Source of the DNA: Caulobacter sp. CCH9-E1
Lineage (GTDB): Bacteria; Pseudomonadota; Alphaproteobacteria; Caulobacterales; Caulobacteraceae
Direction: 5' to 3'
NCBI RefSeq assembly: GCF_001556515.1
Contig: NZ_LSJA01000015.1
Location: 1-15,903 of the forward strand
Length of the DNA: 15,903 bases
This document shows, in pieces, positions 13,970 to 15,903 of this stretch. The translations under genes and the position numbers were made by a program. The number at the start of each line of letters is the position of its first letter. Position 1 is the stretch's first letter. The notes beneath the pieces are model-generated. The model worked only from the letters and a program-made list of their open reading frames with translations. It had not been told where the DNA came from and made no database searches.

Positions 13970-14629
13970 TTACGGCAGAGTCCAGACGCTGGTGCGCTTG
14001 ACGGCCAGGTCCTCGAGCTCGCGGGTCGTGGGCACCTGGTACTCGGCCAGCTTCTCAAGCCCGTCCTTGGGAAAGTAGGTGCGACCCGGATCGCCGATCA
14101 GCACGCGGGCGCCCGTCGCGCGCCCCTGTCCCAGCCAGGCCATGACCGCCTCGGCCATCGGCCGCTCGTAGCAGATGTCGCCGGCCAGCAGGACGTCGGC
14201 CGGCGGTGGCGGGGCGTCCAGCAGGTTCTGGTCGGTGAAGCCGATCTCGACGCCGTTGGCGTCGGCGTTCAAGCCCACCGCAGCCTCGCAGAAGACGTCG
14301 ATGTCGGTCGCCAGCACGCGCGCCGCGCCCGCCTTCATCGCCGCCACAGCGACGATGCCCGAGCCCGTCGCGAAGTCGATCACCCGCTTGCCGGCGACGA
14401 TCTCGGGATGGTCGAGGACGTAGCGCGCCAGGGCCTGGCCGCCCGCCCAGGCGAAGGCCCAGAACGGCGGCGGCAGGCCGATCTCCTCCAGCGCCTCCTC
14501 GGTCAGCTTCCAGATCGGCGTCACCTCGTCGGCGAGATGCAGGGAAAGCTCCGGCGTATGCGGCGGCGCCTGCAGGCGGGTGTTGTCGCGAATGAAAGCC
14601 CGGCGGCCTTCCAGGGTCTGGACGATCAT
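13970..14629 (-). CDS. class I SAM methyltransferase, ETF-beta lysine methyltransferase-like
   Basis: 219 aa cytoplasmic methyltransferase. Motif I is VIDFATGSGIVAVAA (83-97) and the SAM-ribose acidic residue is in ATDID (107-111). Features of the METTL20/ETFBKMT group are FWAFAWAGGQALARYVLD (56-73), GDICYERP (150-157) and VLIGDPGR (176-183). Human METTL20 and an Agrobacterium homologue methylate lysines of the electron transfer flavoprotein beta subunit next to its recognition loop, lowering electron flow from acyl-CoA dehydrogenases. The same role is likely here by homology, but the target gene is not in the window. A generic L11- or nicotinamide-methylase-like label would be the fallback. 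It starts 25 bp after the desaturase gene. The ATG at 14629 begins the conserved part but has no strong ribosome binding site, which fits translational coupling to the desaturase. Confidence 0.85.
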   Translation of the reverse strand: MIVQTLEGRRAFIRDNTRLQAPPHTPELSLHLADEVTPIWKLTEEALEEIGLPPPFWAFAWAGGQALARYVLDHPEIVAGKRVIDFATGSGIVAVAAMKAGAARVLATDIDVFCEAAVGLNADANGVEIGFTDQNLLDAPPPPADVLLAGDICYERPMAEAVMAWLGQGRATGARVLIGDPGRTYFPKDGLEKLAEYQVPTTRELEDLAVKRTSVWTLP

Positions 14630-14654
14630 GGACGGCGTTAGAGCACGCCCGGCC

Positions 14655-15611
14655 TCAGGCGGCGACCGCTTTGCTCGATGCGGCCTTCAGCACCGACAGG
14701 TAGCCCGGCGCGGTCAGCATGCCCTTCGTCAGGCCCTTCTTCTCCAGCAGCCGGTGCGCCAGGGGCAGGTTCCAGCACGGGGTGTGCATGAACAGGTGGT
14801 GCTCGGCGTGGAAGTTGACGTGGTAGGGCGCGATCAGGGCGCGCTCGATCCAGTTGGCGCGGGTGGTGCGGGCGTGGCGGAAGGGATCCGGCTCGTCCTT
14901 GGCCACCAGGGCGTGCTCGGCGATGTTGCGCAGGCGCGTGACCAGCGGGAACCAGGTGGCCATCGGCACGATCCACAGCGCCAGCCAAGCCCACCAGAGA
15001 CCGAAGGCCGAGAGCACGGCCAGGATGCCGAGGTTCCACAGCAGGAACGGCGTCTGGCGCGCGACTTCTCCGGCGACGATCGCGCCCTTGGGCGTATCGC
15101 CCTTGGCCTTGCCCAGCAGAAAACCGAAGCGCTGCTTGAAGAAGGTCTGGCCGGTCAGGTCGCGGATCATCTTCCGGCGCAGCGAGGCGGCGGTGGTCGG
15201 GAAGGGCGCGGACAGGACGAGGTCCGGATCCTCGGCCTGCTGGGCGTACTTGTGGTGGGTCAGGTGATAGGGGCGGTAGCGCGCCAGCGAGGCGCCGATC
15301 GGCGCGGCGCACAGCCACTCGCCCAGCCAGTCATTGACCTTCAGATTGGGGTGCAGCCCACCGTGCGCGGCCTCGTGCATCAGGATCGCCAGGCCCAGCT
15401 GCCGCGCGCCGATCAGCATCACCGCGAGCACGTAGGTCAGCGGATTGGGAAAGGCCACGAACAGGGCCCCGGCCGCGACGATCACCGCCCAAGCGTGGGC
15501 GACCATCGCGATCCCGCGCCAGGACGAGCGCGCGGAAATGCGCGTCCATTCGTCGGGCGTGAACAGGTCCTGCGGTTTGACGCGGGCGGCGACGGCCATG
15601 GAACGGATCAT
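14655..15611 (-). CDS. fatty acid desaturase family protein
   Basis: 318 aa integral membrane di-iron enzyme. The three histidine boxes are HEAAH (79-83), HLTHH (116-120) and HAEHH (268-272), with a further His233 in RNIAEHA, the set expected for the membrane desaturase/hydroxylase superfamily. Hydrophobic segments lie near 34-54, 58-78, 188-208 and 208-225. The family introduces double bonds or hydroxyl groups in acyl chains or carotenoids with O2 and electrons from a ferredoxin or cytochrome; the substrate is not evident. ATG 15611 or ATG 15599 may be the start, neither with a strong ribosome binding site. The gene is divergent from the LprI-like gene across 59 bp and is the first of a probable unit with the methyltransferase. 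Confidence 0.9.
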   Translation of the reverse strand: MIRSMAVAARVKPQDLFTPDEWTRISARSSWRGIAMVAHAWAVIVAAGALFVAFPNPLTYVLAVMLIGARQLGLAILMHEAAHGGLHPNLKVNDWLGEWLCAAPIGASLARYRPYHLTHHKYAQQAEDPDLVLSAPFPTTAASLRRKMIRDLTGQTFFKQRFGFLLGKAKGDTPKGAIVAGEVARQTPFLLWNLGILAVLSAFGLWWAWLALWIVPMATWFPLVTRLRNIAEHALVAKDEPDPFRHARTTRANWIERALIAPYHVNFHAEHHLFMHTPCWNLPLAHRLLEKKGLTKGMLTAPGYLSVLKAASSKAVAA

Positions 15612-15665
15612 CGCACATTCAGCTTAGGCCCGACAGGATGACCCGACGTCACGAGTTTCCGGAGG

Positions 15666-15670
15666 TTTCG
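15666..15670 (+). other. 5' edge of the LprI-like gene leader, ribosome binding site context
   Basis: CCGGAGG ends at 15665, and the five bases TTTCG here separate it from the ATG at 15671. This near-ideal ribosome binding site decides the start of the plus-strand gene. Confidence 0.5.
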
Positions 15671-15903
15671 ATGCGCCGTCTGATCACCGCTCTTCTGCTT
15701 GTCGCCGCGGCCGCGACGCCCGCCGCCGCGGCCAGCTTCGACTGCGGCAAGGCGCGGACCGCCGACGAGCGCGCCATCTGCGCCGACCGCGCGCTGAACG
15801 ACCAGGACGTGCGCGTCGACCAGCTGTACGGCATCACGCGCCACCTCGTGCCGATGGGCGGGCGCGACGCGATCATGGGCGACCAGCGCGCCTGGCTGAA
15901 GAA
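15671..15903 (+). CDS. LprI/DUF1311-like secreted protein, 3' end beyond the window
   Basis: 77 complete codons are visible. A signal peptide, MRRLITALLLVAAAATPAAA, with cleavage near residue 20-21, is followed by SFDCGKARTADERAICADRA (Cys25, Cys37), LNDQDVRVDQLY and DQRAWLKK. This C...DE..IC.D..L...D..L...Y pattern ending in QRAWL is the N-terminal signature of lysozyme inhibitor LprI-like (DUF1311) proteins. They are periplasmic or lipoproteins; lysozyme inhibition is shown for only some members. No lipobox is seen here. GGAGG sits 5 bases before the ATG. It is divergent from the desaturase gene and shares a 59-bp intergenic region with it. Confidence 0.85.
   Translation, partial: MRRLITALLLVAAAATPAAAASFDCGKARTADERAICADRALNDQDVRVDQLYGITRHLVPMGGRDAIMGDQRAWLK

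Noticed and set aside
1..15903. Search for CRISPR repeats, insertion-sequence ends, transposase or phage genes, toxin-antitoxin pairs and restriction or defence genes.
   Set aside because: None seen by eye; gene content is ordinary chromosomal.

Overview
The window is GC-rich bacterial chromosome, densely packed, with nearly every gene on the minus strand. The order proA-nadD-rsfS-rlmH-envC-ctpA-divergent polysaccharide deacetylase-rppH is a known alphaproteobacterial arrangement. Together with the protein sequences (EnvC/LdpF-like factor, ETF-beta methyltransferase, LprI-like secreted protein) and a TTAACCAT CtrA-type site, it points to Caulobacter or a close relative. This assignment is an inference from reading; no database was searched.

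Layout. (1) 1-8290, minus strand: a long housekeeping and envelope block read from right to left. It begins with proline synthesis (proA), NAD synthesis (nadD), ribosome silencing (rsfS) and 23S rRNA methylation (rlmH). Envelope genes follow: a degenerate LytM factor (envC type), the carboxy-terminal protease ctpA and a membrane-anchored divergent polysaccharide deacetylase. It ends with RNA pyrophosphohydrolase rppH and an alpha/beta hydrolase that starts at GTG 804 and runs off the left edge. A perfect-stem terminator after ctpA and a TATAAT box plus palindrome before it suggest that the block is divided into at least three transcription units.

(2) 8309-9654: a small, looser plus-strand region. 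It holds a decayed secreted alpha/beta hydrolase (signal peptide joined out of frame to the family's C-terminus) and an AraC-type regulator whose 3' end overlaps the next gene convergently.

(3) 9633-11504, minus: a compact three-gene unit of a MmcQ/YjbR protein, a six-helix Pr6Pr-type membrane protein (ATGA overlap) and an aldo/keto reductase. It is divergent from an atypical SDR at 11531-12400, with almost no space between the two start codons.

(4) 12397-15611, minus: a YkgJ cysteine-cluster protein, a small secreted protein of unknown function, a VOC protein, an ETF-beta-lysine-methyltransferase-like enzyme and a three-histidine-box fatty acid desaturase. The first of these overlaps the SDR tail to tail. 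(5) 15671 to the right edge, plus: the start of an LprI/DUF1311-like secreted protein.

I see no mobile element, CRISPR array, prophage, rRNA or tRNA, and no clear candidate for a new multi-gene system. The points most worth a second look are the hydrolase deletion remnant, the palindrome and TATAAT arrangement before ctpA, the CtrA-type site before the deacetylase, the two envelope proteins lacking canonical catalytic residues, and the methyltransferase-desaturase pairing.
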